Below, one piece after another: positions 41,433 to 50,235 of a stretch of 64,000 nt of DNA. The DNA is from Streptomyces sp. NBC_00878 (GTDB taxonomy: Bacteria; Actinomycetota; Actinomycetes; Streptomycetales; Streptomycetaceae). The stretch covers positions 6,200,001 to 6,264,000 of the forward strand of contig NZ_JAPEOK010000001.1 in NCBI RefSeq assembly GCF_026341515.1, given 5' to 3'. The notes beneath the pieces were generated by a model, which was given only the letters and a program-made list of their open reading frames with translations, was not told where the DNA came from and did no database searches. Both the position numbers and the translations under genes were made by a program. Position 1 is the first letter of the stretch, and each line of letters opens with the position of its first letter.

Positions 41433-44400
41433 GTGGTTACTCAGCCTGCGTTCCGAACCGGCTCTACCGCTCTCGTGCGCGCCGTGGCCCGGCCGTCGCT
41501 GCTGGTTCCTCCGCTCCCTGACCTCAGTGATCGCTCGCCCAGCGGTTCGGCGGAGTGTGCGGCGTGGCTGCGCGCGGTCTGGGCGAACGAGGACGCTGCC
41601 GAGGCGCTGCAACACTCCAGCACGGTCCTGTCCGCGCAAGTTCGGGCCCTGTGCAAGGCCGAGCGACCTCCCCAGCGGGACGTCCGGCGCGCAGGTCAGT
41701 CCGTAGCCCGCTACCTGCTGCGGGCCCAGCACCGGGCAACGCCCTTCGGCCTGTTCGCCGGTGTGACCACTACGGCGTTCGGACCGCAGGCGCGTGCAGG
41801 CTGGGGCACGGAGCACGTGGCCGTCGGCCGTGCGGGGGCAGAGTGGTTGGCCGCCGTGGTCGAGCGGTTGGAGTCGTGCCCGGACCTTCTCGAACGGCTG
41901 CCCGTCGTCCTCAACAACACCGTGACGAGCCGGGGAGACCGGCTTGTCGTGCCCTTCCAGTCCGAGGCCCAGGACCGTGGAACCCGTGCGGTCGAGGCGT
42001 CCCTGGCCTTGACCGAACCATTGCGCGCGGTCCTCGCCGCGACGCGGGCGCCGATGCGCGTCGGCGCGCTTGCTGACAAGCTTCGAGCGGAGTTCCCCGC
42101 AGCCGAGCCGGAGAAGGTGCGTCGTCTACTGGGGGAGCTGATCCGGCGGCGGGTGCTGATCACGAGCCTGCACGCACCGAGCACCGAGACCGACGCCCTC
42201 GGGTATCTGCTCGACCAGCTCGACGCGATCGACGCCGGAACCCTCACCCCCGTCGCGGAGACGGTGCGCGAACTGCGCGCAGTCCGGGCAGGCCTGAAGG
42301 CGTGCTCCACACGCGGCGGCCGGGACCGCGTCGCGGCACAGATGCGAGCCCTCGTACCCGGCCTGCGCCGCCACCCCGTCGCGCTCGATCTGCGCCTGGA
42401 CGCGCAGATTGTTCTGCCGGACGAGGTAGCCCGCGAGATCGAGCGTGCCGCCCTCATCCTGACCCGGCTGACCACCCGCCCGTACGGGACCGCCGCGTGG
42501 GGCGAGTACCACCAGTGGTTCTACGAGCGATACGGCATCGGCACGATGGTGCCGCTCCGGGAGGTCCTTGCGGACAGTGGCACCGGCTATCCCGACGGCT
42601 ACCCAGGCACTCCGGCCAGCCCGCCTCGGCCTCGCGTCTCCGCTCGGGACGACGCCCTCGTACGGCTGGCGCAAGCCGCCGCGCTCGACGGCCGCGAAGA
42701 GGTGGTCCTCTCCGACGAACTGGTTGCGGCCCTGGCTGTCGGGCCCGACGAGCCTCGGGTGCCGCCGCACTTGGAGGTGGGACTGCGGGTGTACGCGGTC
42801 GGCCTGGAGGAGTTGCAGCGCGGGGAGTTCCGGTTGGAGGTCGTGAGCGTGTCCCGTGGTGCCGGTGTCTCCACGGGCCGGTTCCTCAGTGTGCTGGCTC
42901 CCGGCGACCGCGAGGCTCTGGCGGCGGAGTTGGCCGATCTTCCGGTCGCCGACAGCGACACCGTCCCCGCGCAGCTCTCTTTCCCGCCCATGCTCCCCGA
43001 GAGTGCTCACGTCACCCGCGCCCCGCAAGTTCTGCCCACCGTGATCAGCCTCCAGGAGCACCGCACCCCGGCGGACGCCGGCCTCACTCCGGGGGACTTG
43101 GCGGTGGGGTGTGATGGCAGGCGTATGTACCTGGCAGCCCCCGAGCGCGGTCACCGCGTCGAGGCCGTCGGCATGCACGCGCTGAATCTGCACACCCACA
43201 CACCGCCGTTGGTACGGTTCCTCACCGAACTGTCCCGCGCCCAGTGCGCGCAGGTCACCGCGTTCGACTGGGGCGTTGCGGCGGCGATGCCGTTCCTTCC
43301 ACGCCTGCGGTACGGGCGCACGGTGCTGACCCCGGCACGCTGGCGGCTGGAGGCGCCCGAACTGCCCAGCCGCGCACGCCCTCGCGCCGAGTGGGACGCC
43401 GCCCTCACCGACTGGCAGGCTCGGCGACGGCTGCCGCGCCGAGTCCACCTCGTCGAGGACGACCGGCGCCTCTTCCTCGACCTCGACGAGGCCGGCCACC
43501 GGACGCTACTGCGCCGACACCTCGACCGTACGCGCCTGGCCGTACTCGTTGAGGCTCCCGGACCGGAAGCGTACGGCTGGTGCGGCGGGCGAGCTCACGA
43601 GGTCGTGGTCCCCCTCAAAGCGACCCGGCCGCCGGAGTGGCCGCCCCTGCCGATCCCCACCCCGGCCCGTGCCCTCTCTCCGGCACAGATCCAGACGCCC
43701 GCCGCTTCCTCAGTGCTTCTGGCCGCGCTGTATGGAGACCCTCGCCGTCAAGACGTCCTGCTCTCACGGCACTTGCCCGGGCTCCTCGATCAACTCGGCA
43801 ACCCGCCGTGGTGGTTCATCCGCTTCCGCGACCCGGACCAGCACCTTCGGGTACGTATCGCTCTCCCAGGCCCTGACGCCTTCGCCGAGGCGGCCCGTAC
43901 GGTGAGTGCGTGGGCCGACGAGCTGCGCAGCGTCGGCCTGTTGGCCGATCTGCGGTACCCCACCTCCTACCGGGAGATGGGCCGCTGGGGCTCCGGCGCC
44001 GCATGGGAGGCGGCCGAGGCCGTGTTCCGGGCGGACTCGCGCGCAATCCTGGCCCAGCTTGCGCAGCCGCAGCGTCCCGACCAGCGAACGTTGGTGGCGG
44101 CCCATACCGTCGCCATCGCCTCCGCGTTCCTAGGCAGCACCGAAGCCGCGATGCGGTGGCTGGTCGACCACGTTCCGCCGAAAGCCCCGATGCGCGTTCC
44201 ACGTCCGCTGTTCACCGAGGCCGTACGGCTCGCCGACCCCTGCGACGACTGGGCGGCGCTGCGCCACGTCTTCCCGGGCGGAAACATCATCGTGGAGGGA
44301 TGGGCAGACCGGGATACGGCACTCGCTGCGTACCGGCCACACCTCCCGGGCCCGGACACCCAGGGCATCGCCCTCGACGACGTCCTGACCTCCCTCCTGC

Positions 44401-44516
44401 ACGTCCACTTCGTACGGCACGTCGCCGTGAACTTCCCTGAGGAAGAGGTGTGCCTCTACCTGGCACGTGCAGCCGCCCTGGCGTGGACCGCCCGTACCAC
44501 CGGGAGGACTTCATGA
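41433..44516 (+). CDS. lanB: Lantibiotic dehydratase, full length
   Basis: A roughly 1027-residue class I LanB. The N-terminal glutamylation domain (about 1-690) dehydrates Thr through Glu-tRNA ester intermediates ('RYLLRAQHRATPFGLFAGV', 'WGEYHQWFYERYG'). The C-terminal elimination domain (about 740-1020, SpaB_C/thiopeptide-type) has 'NPPWWFIRFRDPDQHLRVRI' and 'RYPTSYREMGRWG'. GTG 41433 is preferred because GGAGG sits five bases upstream; GTG 41430 would leave two. It overlaps lanC by ATGA. Confidence 0.95.
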   Translation: MVTQPAFRTGSTALVRAVARPSLLVPPLPDLSDRSPSGSAECAAWLRAVWANEDAAEALQHSSTVLSAQVRALCKAERPPQRDVRRAGQSVARYLLRAQHRATPFGLFAGVTTTAFGPQARAGWGTEHVAVGRAGAEWLAAVVERLESCPDLLERLPVVLNNTVTSRGDRLVVPFQSEAQDRGTRAVEASLALTEPLRAVLAATRAPMRVGALADKLRAEFPAAEPEKVRRLLGELIRRRVLITSLHAPSTETDALGYLLDQLDAIDAGTLTPVAETVRELRAVRAGLKACSTRGGRDRVAAQMRALVPGLRRHPVALDLRLDAQIVLPDEVAREIERAALILTRLTTRPYGTAAWGEYHQWFYERYGIGTMVPLREVLADSGTGYPDGYPGTPASPPRPRVSARDDALVRLAQAAALDGREEVVLSDELVAALAVGPDEPRVPPHLEVGLRVYAVGLEELQRGEFRLEVVSVSRGAGVSTGRFLSVLAPGDREALAAELADLPVADSDTVPAQLSFPPMLPESAHVTRAPQVLPTVISLQEHRTPADAGLTPGDLAVGCDGRRMYLAAPERGHRVEAVGMHALNLHTHTPPLVRFLTELSRAQCAQVTAFDWGVAAAMPFLPRLRYGRTVLTPARWRLEAPELPSRARPRAEWDAALTDWQARRRLPRRVHLVEDDRRLFLDLDEAGHRTLLRRHLDRTRLAVLVEAPGPEAYGWCGGRAHEVVVPLKATRPPEWPPLPIPTPARALSPAQIQTPAASSVLLAALYGDPRRQDVLLSRHLPGLLDQLGNPPWWFIRFRDPDQHLRVRIALPGPDAFAEAARTVSAWADELRSVGLLADLRYPTSYREMGRWGSGAAWEAAEAVFRADSRAILAQLAQPQRPDQRTLVAAHTVAIASAFLGSTEAAMRWLVDHVPPKAPMRVPRPLFTEAVRLADPCDDWAALRHVFPGGNIIVEGWADRDTALAAYRPHLPGPDTQGIALDDVLTSLLHVHFVRHVAVNFPEEEVCLYLARAAALAWTARTTGRTS

Positions 44517-45790
44517 CTGCTCACCGCGGGCTCGGCCTGGTCGATGCCATTGCCTCCCAACTCGCCCACCCCGGCAAGGCGTTCCTCGGGCCTCGGGTGG
44601 CGTCCTCGCGTCGACAGCACCTCGCCTACGGCCCTCCCGGCATCGCGCTCCTGCACATCGAGCTGGCCGCAAACGGCCTGGGACCGTGGCAGCGCGCCCA
44701 CGACTGGCTCGCCGCCGCCTCCCGCGAACCGTTCACCAGCGGCCCCGACAGCCACCCCTTCTACGGGGCACCAGCCTTCGCCCACGCCCTGGCCTGTGCC
44801 GCCGACTATCTACCCGGCTCCTACCACCGCGCCCTGAACACGATGGACCGACAAATCGAGGCCGATGCCGCGCGCCGTCTCGACGCCGCACACCGCCGGA
44901 TCGATGCCGGACGCCTGACGCAGCTCGCCGAGTTCGACACCATCCGGGGCCTCGCCGGTTACGGTGCCTACCTCCTACGCCGTAACTCCGGTAGCCCCAC
45001 GATGCGTTCTGTCCTCGACTACTGCGTACGCCTCACCGAACCGATCAACCATCACGGCGAGACCCTGCCGGGCTGGTGGACGGAGACGGACCCCTCGGGC
45101 ATCCCGGACGACGCTCGTTTCCCCGGCGGGCACGCCAACACCGGCATGGCGCACGGTGTCGGCGGCGTGCTCGCGATCCTCGCCCTCGCCGCCCGCGACG
45201 GCACTCTCGTCGAAGGACACCACTCAGCGGTGCGCACCATCCTGGCCTGGTTGGACCGTTGGCAGGAGGAGACCGGTCACGGGCCGACCTGGCCGTACTG
45301 GGTCACTCGAAGCGAGCTGCGTACCGGTCACCTCGCCCCGTCCGCGCCCCGGCGGCCCTCCTGGTGCTACGGCACTGCCGGCCTCGCCCGCGCCCAGCAA
45401 CTTGCCGCGCTCGCCGTCGGCGACACCGGCCGCCAGATCGACGCGGAGAAGGCGCTCGTGGCCGCCGTCACCGATCCCGACCAGCTGGAAGCCACGACGG
45501 ACAACGGTCTGTGCCACGGCTTCGTCGGCCTCGCCCACGTCGCCGCTCGTACGGCCGACGACGCCCACCCCTCGACCGTGGGCCAACTCCGCGCCGCGAT
45601 CCCGGCACTCCTGGCTGCGGTCCACCCACCAGGCACCGACCCCGAAGGTGCCGCCATGGCGCTCATTCGAGACGAGGAGCGGGGCCCAGGCCTGCTCGAC
45701 GGCGCGGCCGGTGTCGCTCTGTCCCTAATCGCGCCCAGCACCGCCGCACCGCCCCGGTCCGCCTGGGACACCTGCCTGCTCATCGCCTGA
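44513..45790 (+). CDS. lanC: Lanthionine cyclase, LanC-like
   Basis: A 425-residue LanC that adds Cys thiols to dehydrobutyrine to close methyllanthionine rings. Zinc ligands are intact: Cys285 in 'SWCYGTAGLA', Cys334-His335 in 'LCHGFVGLAH'. Catalytic-site His in 'GMAHGVGGVLAIL'. Length is normal. ATG 44513 overlaps the lanB stop; the methyltransferase gene follows after 24 bp. Confidence 0.95.
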   Translation: MTAHRGLGLVDAIASQLAHPGKAFLGPRVASSRRQHLAYGPPGIALLHIELAANGLGPWQRAHDWLAAASREPFTSGPDSHPFYGAPAFAHALACAADYLPGSYHRALNTMDRQIEADAARRLDAAHRRIDAGRLTQLAEFDTIRGLAGYGAYLLRRNSGSPTMRSVLDYCVRLTEPINHHGETLPGWWTETDPSGIPDDARFPGGHANTGMAHGVGGVLAILALAARDGTLVEGHHSAVRTILAWLDRWQEETGHGPTWPYWVTRSELRTGHLAPSAPRRPSWCYGTAGLARAQQLAALAVGDTGRQIDAEKALVAAVTDPDQLEATTDNGLCHGFVGLAHVAARTADDAHPSTVGQLRAAIPALLAAVHPPGTDPEGAAMALIRDEERGPGLLDGAAGVALSLIAPSTAAPPRSAWDTCLLIA

Positions 45791-45814
45791 TCCGCCGACC
45801 GAAGGAACCCCCTC

Positions 45815-47902
45815 ATGCCCCCTGACCGCTGGCAGCAGCACAACATCACCTTCGTCGACCGCGAGAGCGCCCGGCGCGTCATCGTCGAACGCCTCGGCCC
45901 CGCCCTGATCGCGGCCGAGGCCGACGGGCAGCTCGCTGGCTGGTGGTTCATGAACAAGCAGCCCTGGCCGCTGCGTTACCTCGCCGACCAGCCCTCACCG
46001 GCCCTGGAGACGTTGCTGAGCGATCTCATCGGTGACGGTGAAGCCGTGTCGTGGTTGCCCGGCGTCTACGAGCCCGAGGTCGAAACCTTCGGCGGCCCGG
46101 AGGCCATGGACGCCGCCCACGAACTGTTCCACAGCGACTCCCGCCATCTACTTGCCTACCGGCCGAACCCGGAGCACCTGGGACGCCGGGAGAGCGCCGT
46201 TCTGCTGGCGAGCGCCATGATGCGCGGCGCCGGACTGGACTGGTTCGAGCAGGGCGACGTATGGGCGAAGGTCGCTGCCCTGCGGCCGGCCCCCACCCCG
46301 CTACCGCCCGAACGAGCCGCCGAACTCGCCCCAGTGACACGGACGTTGATGACCGCCGATGCCCACGGCCTCTGCCGCCCGGACGGCCCGCTTCACGGGC
46401 ATGACGAGTGGGTGGCCGCCTTCGAACGGGCGGGAGCCACGCTCGCTGACCTCGCAGGCCGTGGCGCCCTCAGTCGCGGCCTGCGAGCCGTCATCGCCCA
46501 CCACGTGATCTTCCACGCCAACCGCGCCGGTCTCCTCCAGGACGACCAGAGCGCCCTGTCCCACATCGCACGAGAGGTAGTCATGGGAACGAGTGACAAC
46601 ACCGCGTCGCCCGACGAGGCAACGGCCGACGCCGATAGCGTCGACGCGGTGAACACCGACACAACCACCACCGCCACCGCCACGGCGGACGCCGAGCGCC
46701 TCCGCAACGCCCTGGTCGACCAGCTTCGTGCGGACGGGCACGCCCGCACACCCGCCGTCGAGACCGCGTTGCGGACAGTGCCCCGCCACGTGTTCGTGCC
46801 CGAAGCGTCACTCGAAGACGCGTACGCCAACGCACCGGTGCACATCAAGTACGACACCGACGGCACGTCGATCTCCTGCGCTTCCCAGCCGGGCGTCGTC
46901 GCACTCATGCTGGACCAGCTTGACGTCCGGCCCGGCGGGCGCATCCTCGAACTCGGCGCCGGTACCGGCTACAACGCCGGTCTCCTCGCCCAACTGGTCG
47001 GCGAGAGCGGACACGTGACCACCCTCGACGTCGACGACGACCTCGTGGAAGGTGCCAGCGCCAACCTCGCCGCCGCCGGTATCACCAACGTCGAGGCCGT
47101 GACCCGCGATGGGGCTGTCGGCTACGTCGAAGGCGCACCGTACAACCGGATCATCGCCACCGTGGGCGCGCACGGCGTGCCGCACGCCTGGCTGCAACAG
47201 CTCGCCCCTGGCGGCCGACTGCTCGTCCCCCAGCGCCTCAAAGGCACCGTCTCCCGCTCCATCGCGTACGAGCAGCGCGACGGGCGATGGGTGTCCCTCG
47301 GCAGCGAGATGAACACCTTCATGCCGCTGCGGCGGGGCATCGCCGACGACGAGCGCCGAGTCGTCCCGCTCAGCTCGGACGGCACCGTACGACTCCAGGC
47401 CCCCGCCGGGCAGTACATCGATGCCCACGCCCTCGCTGGTGTCTTGGACCAGCCGCGCACCGAGGAGTGGACCGGCATGACGGTCCAGGCCATGGAGTCG
47501 CCGGAGTGGATGGAACTGTTCCTCACCTGCTCCCTCCCCTCCGGCCTGATCCGGATGCTGTTCCCCCAGAGCGCCAAGGGCGGTCTGCTCACGGCCGACC
47601 CCTACCCTTCATCGAGCGCGGCCGTAGACAAGGGCGCCGTCACCTACCTGGCACGGCGCCCGTCGGCGGAGAAGACCCCCGAGGGCGGCAAGCTCTGGGA
47701 GTTCGGCGTCATCGGCCACGGCCCCGGCAGCGACGAGTTGGCCGCGAAGGTCGCCGACGCGATCCGCACCTGGGACCGGGAGTACCGCGACGGCGAGGCC
47801 ACGTTCGAGATCCAGCCCCTCGACGCCCCCGCCATCGAGCCGCGCCCAAGCCTCTTCGCTCTCGACACCCCACTGAACCGCATCGTCGTCGACTGGCGAT
47901 GA
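45815..47902 (+). CDS. Fused elimination-type domain and FxLD-system isoaspartate methyltransferase
   Basis: A 695-residue two-part protein. Residues about 1-255 match the thiopeptide-type bacteriocin (SpaB_C-like) domain ('HNITFVDRESARRVIVERL', 'AGWWFMNKQPWPLRYL'). A Thr/Ala/Asp linker follows (about 257-290). Residues about 290-695 are a protein-isoaspartate O-methyltransferase-like enzyme with 'VPRHVFVPEASLEDAYAN', 'SISCASQPGVVALML', SAM loop 'ILELGAGTGYNAG' and a long C-terminal extension. In related class I loci the enzyme methylates a core Asp to give succinimide or isoAsp. The two parts, as I recall, are usually separate genes. An internal start with ribosome site exists (46572-46585). 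Confidence 0.9.
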   Translation: MPPDRWQQHNITFVDRESARRVIVERLGPALIAAEADGQLAGWWFMNKQPWPLRYLADQPSPALETLLSDLIGDGEAVSWLPGVYEPEVETFGGPEAMDAAHELFHSDSRHLLAYRPNPEHLGRRESAVLLASAMMRGAGLDWFEQGDVWAKVAALRPAPTPLPPERAAELAPVTRTLMTADAHGLCRPDGPLHGHDEWVAAFERAGATLADLAGRGALSRGLRAVIAHHVIFHANRAGLLQDDQSALSHIAREVVMGTSDNTASPDEATADADSVDAVNTDTTTTATATADAERLRNALVDQLRADGHARTPAVETALRTVPRHVFVPEASLEDAYANAPVHIKYDTDGTSISCASQPGVVALMLDQLDVRPGGRILELGAGTGYNAGLLAQLVGESGHVTTLDVDDDLVEGASANLAAAGITNVEAVTRDGAVGYVEGAPYNRIIATVGAHGVPHAWLQQLAPGGRLLVPQRLKGTVSRSIAYEQRDGRWVSLGSEMNTFMPLRRGIADDERRVVPLSSDGTVRLQAPAGQYIDAHALAGVLDQPRTEEWTGMTVQAMESPEWMELFLTCSLPSGLIRMLFPQSAKGGLLTADPYPSSSAAVDKGAVTYLARRPSAEKTPEGGKLWEFGVIGHGPGSDELAAKVADAIRTWDREYRDGEATFEIQPLDAPAIEPRPSLFALDTPLNRIVVDWR
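46572..46585 (+). promoter_or_regulatory. Internal ribosome site and start in the fused methyltransferase
   Basis: GAGAGG five bases before an in-frame ATG (46583), exactly at the junction of the elimination-type domain and the linker. It could yield a free methyltransferase of about 439 residues besides the fusion. Confidence 0.45.
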
Positions 47903-47989
47903 CGGCCGACGTGTAGCGGACGGTGCCCGTCGGCGTACGGCTGGCGGGCGTCGTCGCCTCAGCAGTTCTCGATCAGGCCAGGGGGACTC

Positions 47990-49135
47990 ATGGACCCGCA
48001 CGGACCCATAGCCCAGCGCTTCCCGCTCGTCGCCCGATTCCGGCCCGCCTGCCTGCCCCTGCCTGAGCGCATACGCGCGCTCGCCGACCTCGCCGACACC
48101 GCAATGAAGAAAACCGACCCAGGGCTCGCATCGGCCGTCTACAACCAGGCCGCGCTCATCGCCTCAGACCTCGGACTCCCCGCCCTCGCACGCGAGATGT
48201 GCCACCAGCACGCCGCCGCCTACCTCCACGCCTGCCCCCTGCCCGCCATGAGCGCGATCCGAGGGCTGGAACCGGTCGTCAACCTCGCCCGCCTCCAGAT
48301 CCGCGCCGGCCACGGAGACGAGGGCCGTCGGCGACTCCTCAACCTGTACGAGGCCGTCGAGGCTGCCACAGCTGCTCGGTTCGAGGACATTGCGGTACCG
48401 GCGGACCTCACTGAGACCGACGAGGACCGCCACGAGGTCCGCGCGTGGCTGTGGCGCGTACTCCTCGCTGACGGTACGCGCACCCTCACCACGGAGGGAC
48501 GTTGGGCCGAGGCCCTGACACACATCGAAGCTCATCACGGCGTAGGCAAACGGATGCTCGACGGGCGCCAAGTCGCCGTACTCGCCGCCCTCGTCACGGG
48601 TGATACGGCACAAGCCACTGCTCTCCTCGTCGACACCATGCCCGGCGATCCGTGGGAGCAAGCCGTCACGGCATGCCTGACCGTTCTGAGCCGCCGCGAT
48701 GCCGGGCAGCCGGTTGGTGGCCGGCTGGCGGACCTGGTGACGACGTACTCCGAGTGGAAGACCGAACCCGGGATGACCGTCTTCGACATCCGACTCGGAC
48801 TCACCGTTCTCGACGCGATCGGTTCCGCCGAGGCGCCCGCCGCGCACCGCATCGTCGAGGAACTGCACCGCAGGACGACGGAGGCCGAAGACGGCTACGC
48901 GGCCCGCGAGAATCTGGTGCATCCTCTGTTCACCGCGATCGCCACGGCCGGGCAGGCACAGGACTGCCGCGCACTGGTGCGTGCCTGCGCCCTTCGGGCA
49001 GGGACCATCCCGGACAGACTGCAAGCAGACCTGACGGCGGCTCTGCGTGCCGGCGACAGCGTGATCAGGGAAAGCCTTCCCGGCCCGTTCACCGCGCCAC
49101 AGTCGCGAGCACATCGTTGCCCAGGCGTTGGATGA
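47990..49135 (+). CDS. Helical-repeat protein of the lanthipeptide locus
   Basis: A 381-residue, largely alpha-helical protein with TPR-like character ('LASAVYNQAALIASDLGLP', 'NLARLQIRAGHGDEGRRRLL'). No catalytic motif, signal peptide or membrane span is visible. ATG 47990 has AGGGGG upstream. Similar proteins accompany other Streptomyces RiPP loci, but I cannot name a function. The last 47 bases overlap the 3' end of the convergent ArsR-type gene. Confidence 0.75.
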   Translation: MDPHGPIAQRFPLVARFRPACLPLPERIRALADLADTAMKKTDPGLASAVYNQAALIASDLGLPALAREMCHQHAAAYLHACPLPAMSAIRGLEPVVNLARLQIRAGHGDEGRRRLLNLYEAVEAATAARFEDIAVPADLTETDEDRHEVRAWLWRVLLADGTRTLTTEGRWAEALTHIEAHHGVGKRMLDGRQVAVLAALVTGDTAQATALLVDTMPGDPWEQAVTACLTVLSRRDAGQPVGGRLADLVTTYSEWKTEPGMTVFDIRLGLTVLDAIGSAEAPAAHRIVEELHRRTTEAEDGYAARENLVHPLFTAIATAGQAQDCRALVRACALRAGTIPDRLQADLTAALRAGDSVIRESLPGPFTAPQSRAHRCPGVG

Positions 49136-50180
49136 CATCCGTGGCGAGGCGGTGGCGTACCAGTTTGCCGTCTCGGGTGGAGCGGACCAGGCCCGCGTCG
49201 CGCAGGGTGCGCAGGGTGCGGGAGACCTGGGGTTCGCTGGAGCCGAGGCGGGCGGCGAGTTCCGAGGTGGTGATGGGCTCGCCCAGCAGGTGACGGCACA
49301 GCTCCATCCGGGCGGGCGAGGTCAGCGCCATCAGCCGGTGGTGCAGGTCGCGCAGGGTCAGCTGGCCGTCCGGGGTGGTGCCGCGTGCCGCGTACTGGAC
49401 CACCACGCACCACGGGTGCTCGTGCTTGACCGTCAAGTGTGGCCACACCCGGGCGGACGGGATGAGGACCAGGGGGCGCGGGGCCACCTTCACCTCGTCG
49501 ATCTGGAGTTTGTCGAGTCGTACCCGTTCTCCTGGTCCGACCCGGGCCGCCGTCGGGAGGAGTTCGGTGAGTACGTCCGCGGGGGGCCGGACCGTCAGTC
49601 GGCGGCGTACCTCTCGCGCGTGGTCCTCCAGGGCCGGGCGCAGCGTGCGCCAGTCCTCGGCGAAGAACGCCGTGTCGGCGGCCCGCAGCACCGCCAGCAG
49701 CCGGTCCCGCAGTTCCAGCGGTGCCGCCACCAGCTGTCGCGCCAGTTCACCGCGGGTGTAGGAGCGGCGCAGGCAGCGGCGGGTGTAGTCCTCCGCGGTG
49801 GTTGTGCCGGGGCGGAGTTCGCGGGCGGGTGGTACGGGCTGTCCCGAGGTGCCGAGGACTCCGGGCGCCGCGAGGTCGAGGAAGTCGTCCTTCGGCAGTT
49901 CGCCTATTGCCGCCAGCTCCTCGTCGAGGTTCGTCGCGAGCGGCACCGTACGGGGGAAGAAGAGGCGGCAGCGGAAGCGGGCCCAGAGGGGTGCGAACAC
50001 GGACAGTTCGTCGCGCAGTTCGGGGTCCGCCGCGGCGGCGTGGGCCGTCCAGCCGGTGGCCTCCGGGTGGTGCTCGGGTTCGGCGAGTACGTGCAGGCTC
50101 GCCATCAGTTCCGACAGCGCGGAGGGCCCGGCCGTGAGGTCCGCGGGGCCGAGCCCGCCGAGGTCGACGACGATGCTCAC
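49089..50180 (-). CDS. ArsR-type HTH regulator with DUF5937-like N-terminus
   Basis: A 363-residue protein. The large N-terminal region (about 1-255) matches the DUF5937-type proteins of Streptomyces. The C-terminal winged helix has 'LTSPARMELCRHLLGEPITT' and 'RLGSSEPQVSRTLRTL' and 'DAGLVRSTRDGKLVRHRL'. No clear metal-binding Cys cluster, so the ligand is unlikely to be metal. GTG start at 50180. It runs away from the AbgT gene end (55 bp), likely the same orientation unit. Confidence 0.85.
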   Translation of the reverse strand: MSIVVDLGGLGPADLTAGPSALSELMASLHVLAEPEHHPEATGWTAHAAAADPELRDELSVFAPLWARFRCRLFFPRTVPLATNLDEELAAIGELPKDDFLDLAAPGVLGTSGQPVPPARELRPGTTTAEDYTRRCLRRSYTRGELARQLVAAPLELRDRLLAVLRAADTAFFAEDWRTLRPALEDHAREVRRRLTVRPPADVLTELLPTAARVGPGERVRLDKLQIDEVKVAPRPLVLIPSARVWPHLTVKHEHPWCVVVQYAARGTTPDGQLTLRDLHHRLMALTSPARMELCRHLLGEPITTSELAARLGSSEPQVSRTLRTLRDAGLVRSTRDGKLVRHRLATDVIQRLGNDVLATVAR

Positions 50181-50235
50181 GCTGTCAGCGTACGGCCGGG
50201 CTCACCGTACGGCCGAGTACTCCGGACAGTGGCGC

